Assembly: GCF_028502605.1 (NCBI RefSeq) | Contig: NC_079235.1 | Location: forward strand, 868,001-932,000 | Direction: 5' to 3' | Length of the DNA stretch: 64,000 bases | DNA from: Trichoderma breve | Taxonomy: Eukaryota; Ascomycota; Sordariomycetes; Hypocreales; Hypocreaceae | Shown: positions 34,599 to 44,600 of the stretch, one piece after another | Layout of the letters: each line of letters begins with the position of its first letter | Position numbering within the stretch: the first letter of the stretch is position 1 | Position numbers and translations under genes: made by a program | Notes under the pieces: generated by a model | Told to the model about the DNA's origin: nothing | Seen by the model: only the letters and a program-made list of their open reading frames with translations | Database searches by the model: none

Positions 34599-34845
34599 AG
34601 GGAGATATTGGGTACATGTATTTATGGGCATTAGCATATGGGTTTCATGGAGCATTGTATATCACAAAAATAGGCCCCGGTAATCGTCAATAGGTGTTCA
34701 ACTGCGTATATTTGTTCTTTTTCTTTTTTACTGTAGGTATCTAAGAGAACGTGTGTTCAAGCCAGTTCCAAACCGCATCTCCTCCCACCTTGTGCCAATG
34801 AGAGGCTGTAGAAGAATCTACCGGCTCAACAATTTTATAACTCCA

Positions 34846-35543
34846 TCAGTTCCACCACCATGAATCTTCGTTTTCGTCGGGAATCCAGGGAAGTGGGTTT
34901 TCTGGCGTCGAGCCTATTTCCATTTGCACGTCTGCCAAGTCTGTCTCTTCTGCCCCCTCCGCCGGCCCTGCTGGAATTGGATCCTCTGCTATTGGTGACT
35001 CTGAGTCTGGAGTTTCCTCGTCTGCTGTAGTTTCCTCATCTTCTGGAGTTTCTTCGTCTTCTGGAGTTTCCTCGGCTGGAGTGACTGAACTCGGGTTCTC
35101 ACCGGTTGTCGTCGCTGGGACTGGGCTCACCACGATGACCGGAGTCGGTGAGGCTGGAGTGCCTGATGAGGCTGGAGTGACTGAAGTCGAATTCTCCGAG
35201 CCTGGAGTCACTGAAAACGGGTTTTCGCTAGTTGGTGTCGCTGGCACTGGGCTCACAACGACTGGACTCTCTGGAACTGTCTCCACGTCACAAGGAAGAG
35301 GCGTAGGAGCTGGGTCGACACAAGGATCGTAGCAACTATCACAGTCTCTCACGTTAGCACAACAAACGAAGTGATAACAATGAAGAAGAAAGGGGAACAA
35401 TACCCTCCATATGGTATGCCGCAATCGCTAATCGCGCTGATGCAGATGATTCCACAGAATGTGGGCGTTGGCTTGATCTTGATTGGCTTGGCCATGGCAA
35501 GACCAGCAAGAGCCACGGCAAACACCATTCGTCTTACAGCCAT
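34846..35543 (-). CDS. Secreted Thr/Pro/Glu-rich protein with N-terminal Cys-rich segment (209 aa)
   Basis: No family recognised. Exons: 35543-35404 and 35335-34846 (630 nt). Signal peptide VFAVALAGLAMA, then KPIKIKPTPTFCGIICISAI. A short Cys-rich stretch lies across the intron (CGIICISAISDCGIPYGG then CYDPCVDPAP, PLPCD), followed by near-repeats of VSPVPAT and SENPFSVTP, then TPEDEE units and a Trp-rich end (DSWWWN). Likely secreted and O-glycosylated, by composition. Acceptor choice is uncertain: an AG 12 nt upstream also keeps frame, adding four residues. An upstream in-frame ATG at 35597 would lengthen the N-terminus by 18 hydrophobic residues. Confidence 0.7.
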
Positions 35544-36134
35544 GATGGGCAGAATCTCTTGAGAAATAAACAAAACTAATAAGAAATAATACGTCAAAAG
35601 GGTAAAAACAGGTAGCTAAAACTCTTGTGTTCAAAAAAAATAATAATCTGCAAGATATCTCCTCTTCATACAACGAACCGTGTAAAGTGGTGTCTGCCGC
35701 GAATCCTGTACCCATAGGCGGGATGAAGACAGCTTTTGTGCGAAAAGTAAATCCTGTGGCGAAATGGGACGGACCGACTTTGCGAAGGGAGAGGGTGGTT
35801 GGGATGGTGGCGAGTGATTGAGAGGTATGTTGGTGTTGTCAGTCCAGACTGACCGAGGAATGTATGGGATTCGTGACATTTCACCACCAGCCCCTCACCG
35901 AAAGACATGATGCTAAACATAGGAAAATGTTGCGAAAGTACAATGAAATGAACTGGTCATGTGAAAAAAAGATATTTTTACTCTTCTCCCTAGTCGAACA
36001 TCGATGAATAGTACTAGGTAGTTTCATCGGTGATTAATACATACACAGCGGCAATAAACTCCTCAAGATATCCGCCCAATTTTAGTTTCCCTCCCACTTC
36101 TCCCCCCCCCCCAATGACATTCCAACTCTGCTCC
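35544..36134. other. Intergenic region
   Basis: Promoter of the secreted-protein gene and 3' flank of SDH2. It contains an A-rich run at 35632-35645 and a C-run near 36103-36113. No gene supported. Confidence 0.45.
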
Positions 36135-37052
36135 TTAAGATCCAAGAGACATCTGCTTCTTGATCTCGGCAATGGCCTTGCCGGGGTTCAGGCCCTTGGG
36201 GCAGGCGCGTGTGCAGTTGAGAATGGTGTGGCAACGGTACAGGCTCATGGAGTTCTCGAGCTTGGACTTGCGGGCCTCCGTGCGCTCGTCTCGGGAGTCA
36301 ATCAGCCATCGGTAGGACTGCAGCAGGATGGCGGGGCCGAGGTACTCTTCGGAATTCCACCAGTAAGAGGGGCACGAGGTTGAGCAGCAGGCGCACAGAA
36401 TGCACTCGTAGAGACCGTCCAGCTTCTTTCGGTCCGCCTTGCTCTGGCGGTACTCCTTGCCCTATTTTCTGTCAGTTAGCAAATCTTGCTCGAGTTGTAT
36501 GCAATTTCATGTCATGTCATGTCAGGTCAGGTCGGGGTAGTGGCGTACATCTTCAGCAGGGGTGTCGCGCTGCAGGTAGGGCTGAATGGACTTGTATTGC
36601 TTGTAAAAGTGCGTCAAATCAGGTACCAGGTCCTTGACGACGTAGGTGTGCGGCAGGGGGTAGATCTTGACGTCGGACGAGGACTCGGCGGGGATTCGGC
36701 ACAAGCAGGCCAGGGTGTTCTGGCCGTTGATGTTCATGGCACAGCTGCCGCAGATGCCCTCTCGGCAACTCCTTCGGAAGGTCAGGGACGGGTCCTGCTC
36801 GTTCTTGATCTTGATCAGGGCGTCCAGGATCATGGGGCCCGTCTTGTTGAGGTCAATGGAGTAAGTCTGAAGCTTGGGCTTCTCGGTCGGGGTATCGGGA
36901 TTCCATCGGTAGATCTGGAACGACTTGATCTTGGGCTGCTGCTCAGTGGTCTCGCTGACCGACGCCATGGACCGCGAGAAGACGGCGCTGGGGCGGAAAG
37001 CTGCCCTGGTAGAGGAGCTGAGGACTCGCGTCGAGGAGCGGAGAGCGGCCAT
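36135..37052 (-). CDS. SDH2: Succinate dehydrogenase iron-sulfur subunit, mitochondrial (276 aa)
   Basis: Complex II subunit carrying electrons from succinate to ubiquinone. Exons: 37052-36549 and 36461-36135 (831 nt; 87-nt intron). The N-terminus ([19 protein letters not shown]) is a mitochondrial presequence. The [2Fe-2S] ferredoxin domain has [21 protein letters not shown]; the second exon holds [16 protein letters not shown] and [17 protein letters not shown], the ligands of the 4Fe-4S and 3Fe-4S clusters. The Ile in CILCACC is the position where carboxin-type fungicide contacts are known nearby; the His of CHTILNC, known from resistance work, is wild type here. It is head-to-head with PTC7. 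Confidence 0.97.
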
Positions 37053-37880
37053 GGTTACAGTTGCTGTTGCTGTTGTCTCGTGTTCCGAGTGTCGATGCTT
37101 TTTCGTCGGTTCGGGATAGCTTTTTTCGGATCCGGCTCAGCCCCGCGTCTTGAAGCTGGTCTGCAGTGGTTCACAGGCAAGGGATCGGATTTGAAGCAGT
37201 TGATTGATTTGAGCCAAGGCAATCGTACCCTTTGGTTCCTCCTGGCAGCCGCTCAATTGCTAAAGACTCTCGGTGGCGGCGTTTGGTCTCGTCGTCATGG
37301 AAGAAGCTGGGAAGATGGAAGTGGCTCTTCCTCGGCTATGAGACCTCGAGAATAGGCCACAAGCCGGCCAATCACAGCCGTTTCATTGACAATTCGGCTA
37401 AGCAGGAGAAAGTCGGGATTGCCAGGCGGCAGCTCGTGACAGCCGGCTAAAGTCCGGGCCAAGCAGCTGCAGACCCTTGCACGTGCCGGGGACATTAGCT
37501 AATCATTACGTGCCTTAGCGCGCAAACAGACCCAAAGCCGTGGGGGAAAGATTTTGGGGATTTTGGTGGGGTTTAATTGGTATGGAATAATAATCCCGGT
37601 TGAATCTCTCTTTGTTTGTCCTGTCATCTCCAAACCAAAGTTCGCCTCAATTTCTCCAATTAATTTTTTCCAATTTTCTCCTTCGGCGCCGGCGGATTCC
37701 TCTTGCCGCGGCCGCTTGCCCTTGACGAAGCCGCATTTCTGGCTGTAGAATGGCGAAGAAGCTGCTTGTCTAAAGTATTGCACTGATTGGCGATTGCGCG
37801 CCCCGCAAGGACTGAATCGCCCTTCAATGCTTTTTTCCCCTTTGCGACAATTCATCGCAGCAAAGATATTCTAGACGGCC
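37053..37880. promoter_or_regulatory. Divergent promoter SDH2 / PTC7 with CCAAT boxes
   Basis: An 828-bp region between two mitochondrial-protein genes. A CCAAT box lies at 37368-37372 (ggCCAATca, in good HAP-complex context) and an inverted one (ATTGG) at 37786-37790, about 90 bp from the PTC7 start. HAP control of respiratory genes is established; its use here is inference. Confidence 0.4.
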
Positions 37881-39156
37881 ATGTTTCTCCCTGGCAGATT
37901 GTCTGCCTCGCCATCACTGCGAACGCTACTTAATGGTTGGTGGCTCTGAAAGACGCGGCTTGCATCCCCAGCAGCTCCTTGTCCTGCTAACCGTCTGAAT
38001 AGCCTCCAGTTGCACATCCAGGACTCGCCAGGCGTCGCAGTTATTAACCTCCAGACACATGTCGCAGCCTCTGCGCTCGTATTCCGACTTGCCCTCTTCT
38101 TCCTCTCCGAAATTCTCCTACCACATTGCCGCGTCTTTCATCGCCAAGGACCGTCCATACGACCCTTCCACGCACGTGTTCCACTTCAACCCATACAATC
38201 GAATCCAGCCGCCTCGACACCGCCGAAAGTCTTCGCGACCCGAATCCGGCCACGATGCATTCTTCGTGAGCAGAGTAAACGAGTCTGGCTCTGTGGCCTT
38301 TGGTGTTGCAGATGGAGTAGGCGGTTGGGTAGATTCCGGCGTCGACCCTGCGGATTTCTCACACGGATTCTGCGACTATATGGCAGCTGCAGCATATGAA
38401 TACCCCTCGACAAGCGATAAACCCCTCACAGCGAGGAGGCTCATGCAGATGGGATACGACGCGGTTTGCAAGGACGCAAATGTGCCTGCAGGCGGCAGCA
38501 CGGCTTGTGTTGCCATCGCCAGACCCGGAGGTGTCCTGGACGTGGCTAACCTGGGCGATTCGGGTTTCCTGCAATTGCGCCTGAACGCAGTGCATGCTTA
38601 CTCGGAACCGCAAACCCATGCCTTCAACACCCCGTTCCAGCTTTCAGTCGTGCCTCCCAGTGTTGCCGCGAGGATGGCGGCTTTTGGGGGAGCACAATTG
38701 AGTGATTTGCCACGAGATGCCGACGTAACGCACCATCAGCTGCGCCATGGCGACATCCTCGTCTTTGCTACCGATGGCGTGCTGGACAATCTCTTCAACC
38801 AGGATATTCTTCGGATCGCCAGCCGGGTCATGGCCAAAACGGGCGCGTGGAACATTGCGGCAAACGAGGCAGTCACCGTGGCCGATTCTCTAGATGATCT
38901 CACAGCCTCTCCCCACGAAAGCAACTCCCAGGACGTGATCGTGAAGAAAGCCGTGACACTGCAGAGCTTGTTGGCAACAGAAATCGTGACTGCTGCCAAA
39001 CTAGCGAGTATAAACACGAAAAGGGACGGACCCTTTGCCAAGGAAGTCAAGAAGTACTATCCCCAGGAAGGGTGGCACGGAGGAAAAGTCGACGACATTT
39101 GCGTCGTCACTGCCGTCGTCTCGGAAGATGCGGCTGATATCAAGAGCAAGCTCTAG
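37881..39156 (+). CDS. PTC7: Mitochondrial PP2C-type protein phosphatase, Ptc7-like (402 aa)
   Basis: Ser/Thr phosphatase of the mitochondrial matrix; in yeast Ptc7 activates coenzyme Q synthesis by dephosphorylating Coq7. Exons: 37881-37935 and 38003-39156 (1209 nt; 67-nt intron). The first exon and the start of the second give a Ser/Arg/Leu-rich presequence (MFLPGRLSASPSLRTLLN). PP2C metal motifs are visible: FGVADGVGGWVDSGVDPADFS, VANLGDSGFL, VFATDGVLDNL and KVDDICVVTAVV. Length matches the family. An in-frame Met at 38059 would give 365 aa without the presequence and is less likely. Confidence 0.92.
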
Positions 39157-39683
39157 ATTTACGAGGAGGACACGAATCCGCGCAATAGATTTTTAGACAG
39201 CGGCTAAGCATACGGGCACTTTGGTTTAGAGAGTTTTTTCTTTTGGCTAGAATACGGTGAAGACGGAGGGTTATGTTTTTTTTCTTTTTGTGTGTATCAG
39301 TAATTTTGTAGCAATGGGTTATCCATTCTTGTACATTACCAGGTAGTTTATTTGGGAATAAATAAAATAAGACAAAGCAAACAAATCAATTCTTCGTTGA
39401 TATTGTGAATATCATTCAATTGCGTGAAAACATGTTGTGCTTGTGATGTGCATTTCGCCTACAAAAATGGATTTCCAAGGCGCTATGATTGGATACAAAT
39501 GTCGGCTTCATGATGTCATGGACAGTGACGTTGATGGACCTCAAGGTTCCCATTGTTACTCATTGCTAACAATTCACCTCATGCAAATCAGACGAGCGGG
39601 ATTGTTTTTCTCATCGTGGTGACAAAATGAAGGAGATCTATCTGGTGAGTTTATTCATAAAAAATTAATAAGTTTATCTCTGC
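39157..39683. other. Intergenic region, PTC7 to SAM carrier
   Basis: A 527-bp spacer between codirectional genes. A/T-rich, with poly-T near 39274-39286. A 61-codon frame at 39437-39622 does not join the carrier frame by any splice I could find. Confidence 0.45.
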
Positions 39684-40663
39684 ATGCAATGTATTCTAGA
39701 CACTCACAAATTTGGTGTAAACAAGGCCGGTGCCGCTGCGGCCTTCACAGTCGACGTGCTCATATATCCCCTCGACACACTGAAAACGCGGCATCAAAGC
39801 CAGGACTTCATTAAATCTCCCGTTTCAAAGCCTCTCGCCTTGAGGGGCCTCTACCAAGGCATCGGCAGCGTAATACTCGCAACTCTCCCAGCAGGTGTGT
39901 GACAACAGCCCTTCTGCCCCATCTCGAAGAAGCATCCCGTACGTATTTCAAGTGAGTTAACTAACATGTTTTATCAGCCAGTATATTCTTTTCAACATAT
40001 GAGACTGCAAAAGGCGTGTTCGGGCGGCATCTCCCCGTGCCCGAGCCAGTAACCCATTCCCTCGCTTCAGCAGTCGCCGAGATGGCCTCGTGCCTCGTTC
40101 TGACGCCTGGCGAAGTCATTAAGCAAAATGCCCAAATGTTGCAAGCCAAGGGAGCAAGTACATCGACATCGTTGATGGCATTCCGGCGCCTACTTACGAC
40201 TGGTTCTGCAAGTGGGCTTTTCACGGGGTATTCGGCCCTGGTTGCACGTAACCTGCCGTTCACAGCGCTTCAGTTTCCCCTATTCGAGAATCTACGAAAA
40301 CGTCTGTGGAATCAAAGATTAAGTTCAAGAGAGGATCAGACAAGAGGTGTAAGGGAAACGGGGTTGATTGCGGGAGCCAGTGCAGGCATGGCTGGGGGTC
40401 TGGCTGCGTTTGTGACTACGCCGAGCGATGTGATTAAAACACGGATGATGGTGAGAGCTGATAGCGAGCACGATCAGACAAAATCGGAGCAGCGGCATAG
40501 AAGAATACCTTTTACGAAGACTGTGAAAGATGTTTGGCGTGAGAGGGGGATCCGGGGCTTCTTTCGCGGAGGAGCATTTCGCTCTGCTTGGACAGCAGTA
40601 GGCAGTGGCTTGTATCTGGGCATGTATGATGCCGCAAAGCTGTGGCTCGAGAGGAGGCAGTAG
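39684..40663 (+). CDS. Mitochondrial S-adenosylmethionine carrier (298 aa)
   Basis: Inner-membrane carrier of the SLC25 family importing SAM (yeast Sam5/Pet8 type). Exons: 39684-39894 and 39978-40663 (897 nt; 83-nt intron). Three carrier repeats have their signature motifs: YPLDTLKTR, TPGEVIKQN and TPSDVIKTR; RGLYQGIGSVI and RGFFRGGAFRS end the first and third repeats. The PGEVIKQ form of repeat 2 and ASIFFSTYETAKG fit the SAM-carrier subgroup. The start at 39684 is the first ATG in frame; a short upstream exon at 39626 would be out of frame. The last ~47 bp and the 3' flank are duplicated at 44037-44162, downstream. Confidence 0.85.
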
Positions 40664-41377
40664 CTAGTATACCTAACTACCGCCAAATGGTTTGCGAGAC
40701 ATGAATGGTGGAGAGCAAGTGCTTGGATGAGCGTTTTACACTGGGAGCAGAGGCATCAGGTTCTACATCAGCATTTGTACCAAAGAAAACTTCTTGCAAG
40801 TGATTTGGCTGCAAACTTGTATACTAATTACATAGCCTTGAAAGGCGAGCTCTGGTCATCAAGCTCAGGCATAAAACGCGTAGTAACGCAGCAGCTCAAG
40901 CACACCAGCCGAATCACTCTCCTGGTGATCAATTTGGAGAGCGTCCAAAATGTTTCTCGCCGTCGCTTCTATTCAAAATTAGTGTTTAAAAGAACATCAG
41001 AAAAACAGATGAAGAACACTTGCCATCAAGTCGAGACAGGTCTGCCACCGAAGTTGGGAAACTAACAATCTCGTCTCCAGTTCTGAGGTCGATTAACTTT
41101 GGGAGCAGTTATTCAGCCACCCAAGTTCCCTATCCAGCATCTCATGTCCTACATGAAAGCTATATGTACTGAATAATAATGCCAGATGCTAGAGGATGAC
41201 GGCGATAGTAGTAGATACTAGAAGAGTATATACATAATGGCAGATACTAGAGGAGAGTAGTGGTAGCAGAAAGTAGCGATAGAAGCAGCAAGTAGTGATA
41301 GTAGCAGAAAGTAGTACCTAGTAGTAGCAAATACAGTAGCAAATACTTGAATTCCACGCACTCGCTGGAGTGTTGGA
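40664..41377. other. Non-coding spacer inside duplication unit 1
   Basis: After the duplicated 3' flank of the SAM carrier (to ~40735) comes unit-1-specific sequence without a supported gene, then the degenerate AG/AGT-rich repeat (41178-41349). Confidence 0.45.
41178..41349. repeat. Degenerate agtag/agatactag-rich repeat
   Basis: Imperfect short repetition of units such as gatagtag, cagatactagagg and gtagcagaaagtag over ~170 bp. Two longer near-copies begin at 41180 (atgccagatgctag) and 41237 (atggcagatactag). Confidence 0.6.
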
Positions 41378-41732
41378 TCACGAATTTGGGGTGCTGGATA
41401 ACCTTTCCCTTAACTTTTGAAGTGCTACCTCTGGCGATTTAAAGAAGCGATAGCGGGCAGCATTCTCAGCGCGACGATCCAGATTCTTGGACCTAAAATG
41501 TATTAAGCTTGATGAACTAGATAAAAAGACAGTAAAAAAACATTGCTTTAATACGAATATCACGCGCAGCTGCTCGCTCTTCATTCGCAGTAGCTCGCTC
41601 TTCAGCTGCGTCCATACGTGCGACTAGACGATCTAGTTGCGTATTAAACCTCAGTAGGATGCTTGTAAAGTCGCGATCATCATCCGGGCCGGGTCGAAGA
41701 TTCGGCGTGTTTCCGTCAACATGGTCGCTCAT
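41378..41732 (-). CDS. Possible small charged coiled-coil protein (101 aa)
   Basis: Frame 41732-41542 joins 41492-41378 across a 49-nt GT..AG intron, 306 nt in all. The product starts MSDHVDGNTPNLRPGPDDDR, then a predicted coiled coil with RMDAAEERATANEERAAARD (heptad-like Ala/Glu/Arg), and a basic end KLRERLSSTPNS. No family recognised. It lies wholly within the ~1.3 kb unique to duplication unit 1, so it may belong to an inserted element. The intron donor (gttttt) is weak. Confidence 0.45.
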
Positions 41733-42396
41733 CTTGCACCGGAATTAAAGGGGGGTAGATCAGTTCCTTAGCTTTAGAGCGCGAGCAGTTCCAGAAAGAA
41801 AAATAAGCGGTGGGAGAAGGAGCGTGGAAGAGAAATAGAGAGAGAGAGAGACAGAAAAACTAAGATGTAGAGAAGGAAAAGTTAAAAATGATACTGAAAG
41901 TATAGATAAGGAATGAAGGAAATGAAAGTTTGTACGTCTATCAGGTGATCAGGCCTGGTGAAGGGGAAGTATCTCTTGCTGAAAACAAGCAAGAGCAGTC
42001 CTATTATCGCCATCATCCTCTCTCATCAAACATGAACAGAATAGAATGCATTGCTCTGAGAAACACCAGCTGAGCTCGCAACAAGACACAGAAACCAGGA
42101 GAGGGAATTTTATTGTTTTTCACCTCTGTGTTACTACCACATGATTAACTCATAAAAGGAGAATTATCCAGGTCTGTCACAGTAAGGTCATAGAAAGACT
42201 ATATCATCAAAACTCCGCGTTTCCCTCTCGAGAGCACAGCCTGCTCTCGATACGATCCAAGAGCAGCGAGTCAATTTTAATACTCTGCTCCATCCTTTTC
42301 CTTTTTCTTTTCTTTCTAAACGATTGAGGAGAGCTGCAACTTTCATCCTCTAGCCATAGCATCCCTTTAGAAACTTCACGCCATTATCAAATCCTT
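41733..42396. other. Non-coding spacer, insert end and F-box copy 1 3' flank
   Basis: Contains a short AG dinucleotide run (about 41860-41871). Homology to unit 2 resumes near 42064. No gene supported. Confidence 0.45.
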
Positions 42397-43645
42397 TTAT
42401 GCATATGCAGCTGTAGAATATTGCGTCCACCTGGTGCGCATTTCCGCACGTTCTAAAATCTCGAAACGCATACCGAGAGTAGTGGATAGCTCTTCGTAAT
42501 ATGGAAGTACTTTAGCCGCCATTGATGCATCGTCTTCCTCCACCGCTACTCTCTTAAGCCTTGGGAAATGTCCCTCTCGAACCGCCTGTGCCAGCACCTT
42601 TATCCCATTCCATGATCTGTGGCAGCCGCTGAAATAGATGCAAGTGAGCGATTTAGGCAACATGCTGACCAAATGTTGCACATTTTCGGGGAATGTGGGA
42701 AAAATTGCTTCGTCGTCCTTTGAGCCAAAGCCAACTGTCAACACCCACAGGCTCTCCAGCGCATCAAATTCGCGAAAACTGCCAAAATACTCTTCCTGCT
42801 TTATTGAGTACTCGAAAATAGCTGACATAGCCTGGTTAAAGTCCAACCTCAAGTGCTTTAGTGTATCCCTTCGTGAGTACAGTATGCGCTGCGCCTGACT
42901 CCAGGTAAGCGCTTCTTTGCCGTTTTCTAACAAAGTAGTTTTCCAAGTCCAACCAAAGGCAAAATGTTCCAACTTTGGACACGAGTCGATAATGTTTTGC
43001 ATGCTCTCTTTATCCATCTGGCTACACTCGATTCCAACGAGCGAAGGCTTGCAAGAGGCAGTTGCTTCGTAACGTTTTTACAACGTGCCACTTCCAATCT
43101 CTCGAGGCACGGTATCATGGCTAGAAAGGCGCCAATTTGGCCAAGGTCAATGGGAAATGGATTCCAAGGTATCAATGATAAGCGGGTGACAGATTCCATT
43201 GAAACTGATACTTTTAGTACATCTTGCCAAGGATAGCCCTCGTAGACTGGCATATAAATCGTCAAGGGCTTTGCCTTTGTAAGCTTTGCCAGAGTCTTTC
43301 CAAGGAGTCTATAATGAGCGGAGTTCATTTCATGCTCCGTCAATTCGGCCTCGTTGTCACTTGACTCTTCATGATCGGGGCCATCATTCTCTCGACGCCA
43401 GTACCATTCGCCACCACGATTGCAGAAGTGATGTACCTGAGCAGCCAAGTGTTTGGTTTCTGTAATAGTCCGCAAAAACTTCCACATCTTTGTGGAGCTA
43501 GCATCATGGTATATGAATGGTTGCGCAATAGCACACAAGCGCCGACAAGTCAAGCTGAGGCTCAATAGATTCGTTTTGGAATATCAGAACCATTCGGGCA
43601 TAGCTTTTTGCATATCTCAAGGAGCATTTCGTCCGACATCGCCAT
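42397..43645 (-). pseudogene. F-box-like protein gene, copy 1, frameshifted
   Basis: Related over its length to the copy at 44448-45809 (shared: PLARLR/PLASLR, IIDSCPxLEHF, QAQRILxSRRxTLK, DFGSKDDE/DFGTDDED, SLxCIYFSGCHRSWNGI). The frame is broken twice. The F-box-like start (MSDEMLLEICKKLC, from 43645) must shift frame near 43580, at an AAAA run, to enter SLTCRRLCAIAQPFIYHD. A second shift near 43037 moves into the frame with IIDSCPKLEHFAF, ending at 42397. No intron of realistic length bridges either point. Family: F-box/leucine-rich-like proteins of filamentous ascomycetes, presumed SCF ubiquitin-ligase adaptors. Sequencing error is the alternative. Confidence 0.75.
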
Positions 43646-44447
43646 GAGGCCACGCAGTGGCTCAGGGCTGCCTGGATGCTCAAGGCTGCCTGGAGGCTCA
43701 AGATTGCCCGGTGCCTTGGCGAATATACGTTTGCATCGTAGGAACAGTATTTTGGTTCGAAATCCCATGCTTGTAGGTGAGCTCGAAAGAGTGAAATTGT
43801 GCAGAATGTTTGATGGTTTCTGAAAGCTCAGAGGAGAAGGAATTGCAAAAAAAGATATATATGCATATCTCCTCTTGTGTGCGAGATATTAGGCATCAGC
43901 CGGCACACATTCTCTCTTTGTTCAGCGTCATACTCTTTCTTTGTTCCAGTGTTACACTGTCTCCTTTTCAGGGTCACGTTCTCTCTTTGTTTCTGCAGGC
44001 TGTCTAGGCTACAAGCACTTCTGATACCAGTTATTTGACTGGGCATGTATAATGCTGTAACGCTGTGGCTAGGGAGGAGAGAGTATAGGTACATCCCTAA
44101 TATAGCTGCCGCCAAATGGTTCACGAGATGTAAATAGCAAAGAGCAAGCGCTTGTATGAGTGTAGAAAATCCCAGCTAACCTTGCAGCAAGATACAAAAG
44201 CAAAGAAATGGAAAGAAGTCTCTTCACACTCTTATAATTATTAATTTCTTTGAGAGACTCGCCATTCTCTATTACAGAAAGCTCATAGAAATATTAAACC
44301 GCATGCCATTCGTTAACAAAGTGTTTCTCACTTCCAACCCAGGCCTCCCCGAGAATAAAGCAAAAGAAATTGCAAGATTCCCTCACTGTATTGCTTCATC
44401 TTCTTCGAAACAGTAGCCTCCAAATATCAGCTTTAGATACAGTCTCC
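43646..44447. other. Spacer between the two F-box-like copies, with duplication junction
   Basis: Holds the upstream flank of copy 1, short tandem Gly/Pro-coding repeats (ggctgcctggaggctcaag type, 43664-43715), the junction of the tandem duplication near 44036, the SAM-carrier 3' remnant and the 3' flank of copy 2. Confidence 0.6.
44037..44162 (+). pseudogene. Remnant of the SAM-carrier 3' end and flank
   Basis: Starts ctgggcatgtat and follows the carrier's last coding ~47 bp and ~75 bp of 3' flank (40617-40735) with scattered substitutions, many of them C-to-T or G-to-A. The copy lacks the rest of the gene and has lost the original stop. It cannot be functional; it marks the start of duplication unit 2. 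Confidence 0.8.
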
Positions 44448-44600
44448 TTACTCTCCTTCATCTTCCCAATCTTCTTCTTCCTCTTCTTTTTCCACAAACT
44501 CTGGATTAGAAGAACAATCCGGAAAATCATCAAGTTTAGTGTCATTGAAATACGCACAGAACACGTCAACATCTGCAAGTAGTTCACGCGCGTATTCAAA

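Larger units (their letters stand above)
40617..44036. repeat. Tandem duplication, unit 1 (SAM carrier 3' end to F-box copy 1)
   Basis: Homologous in the same order to 44037-46060. Matching blocks: 40617-40735 with 44037-44162; 42064-42110 with 44170-44213; the F-box-like genes; and the block ending in gctacaagcactt...atttga near 44010-44036 with 46018-46050. Unit 1 has about 1.3 kb (40735-42064) absent from unit 2. Confidence 0.75.

Noticed and set aside
37499..37855. 118-codon minus-strand frame in the SDH2/PTC7 promoter
   Set aside because: Overlaps the promoter and CCAAT box, no recognisable features.
39626..39643. Short upstream first exon (MKEIYL) for the SAM carrier
   Set aside because: The good donor after it and the acceptor at 39701 give the wrong frame for the carrier; the ATG at 39684 keeps frame.
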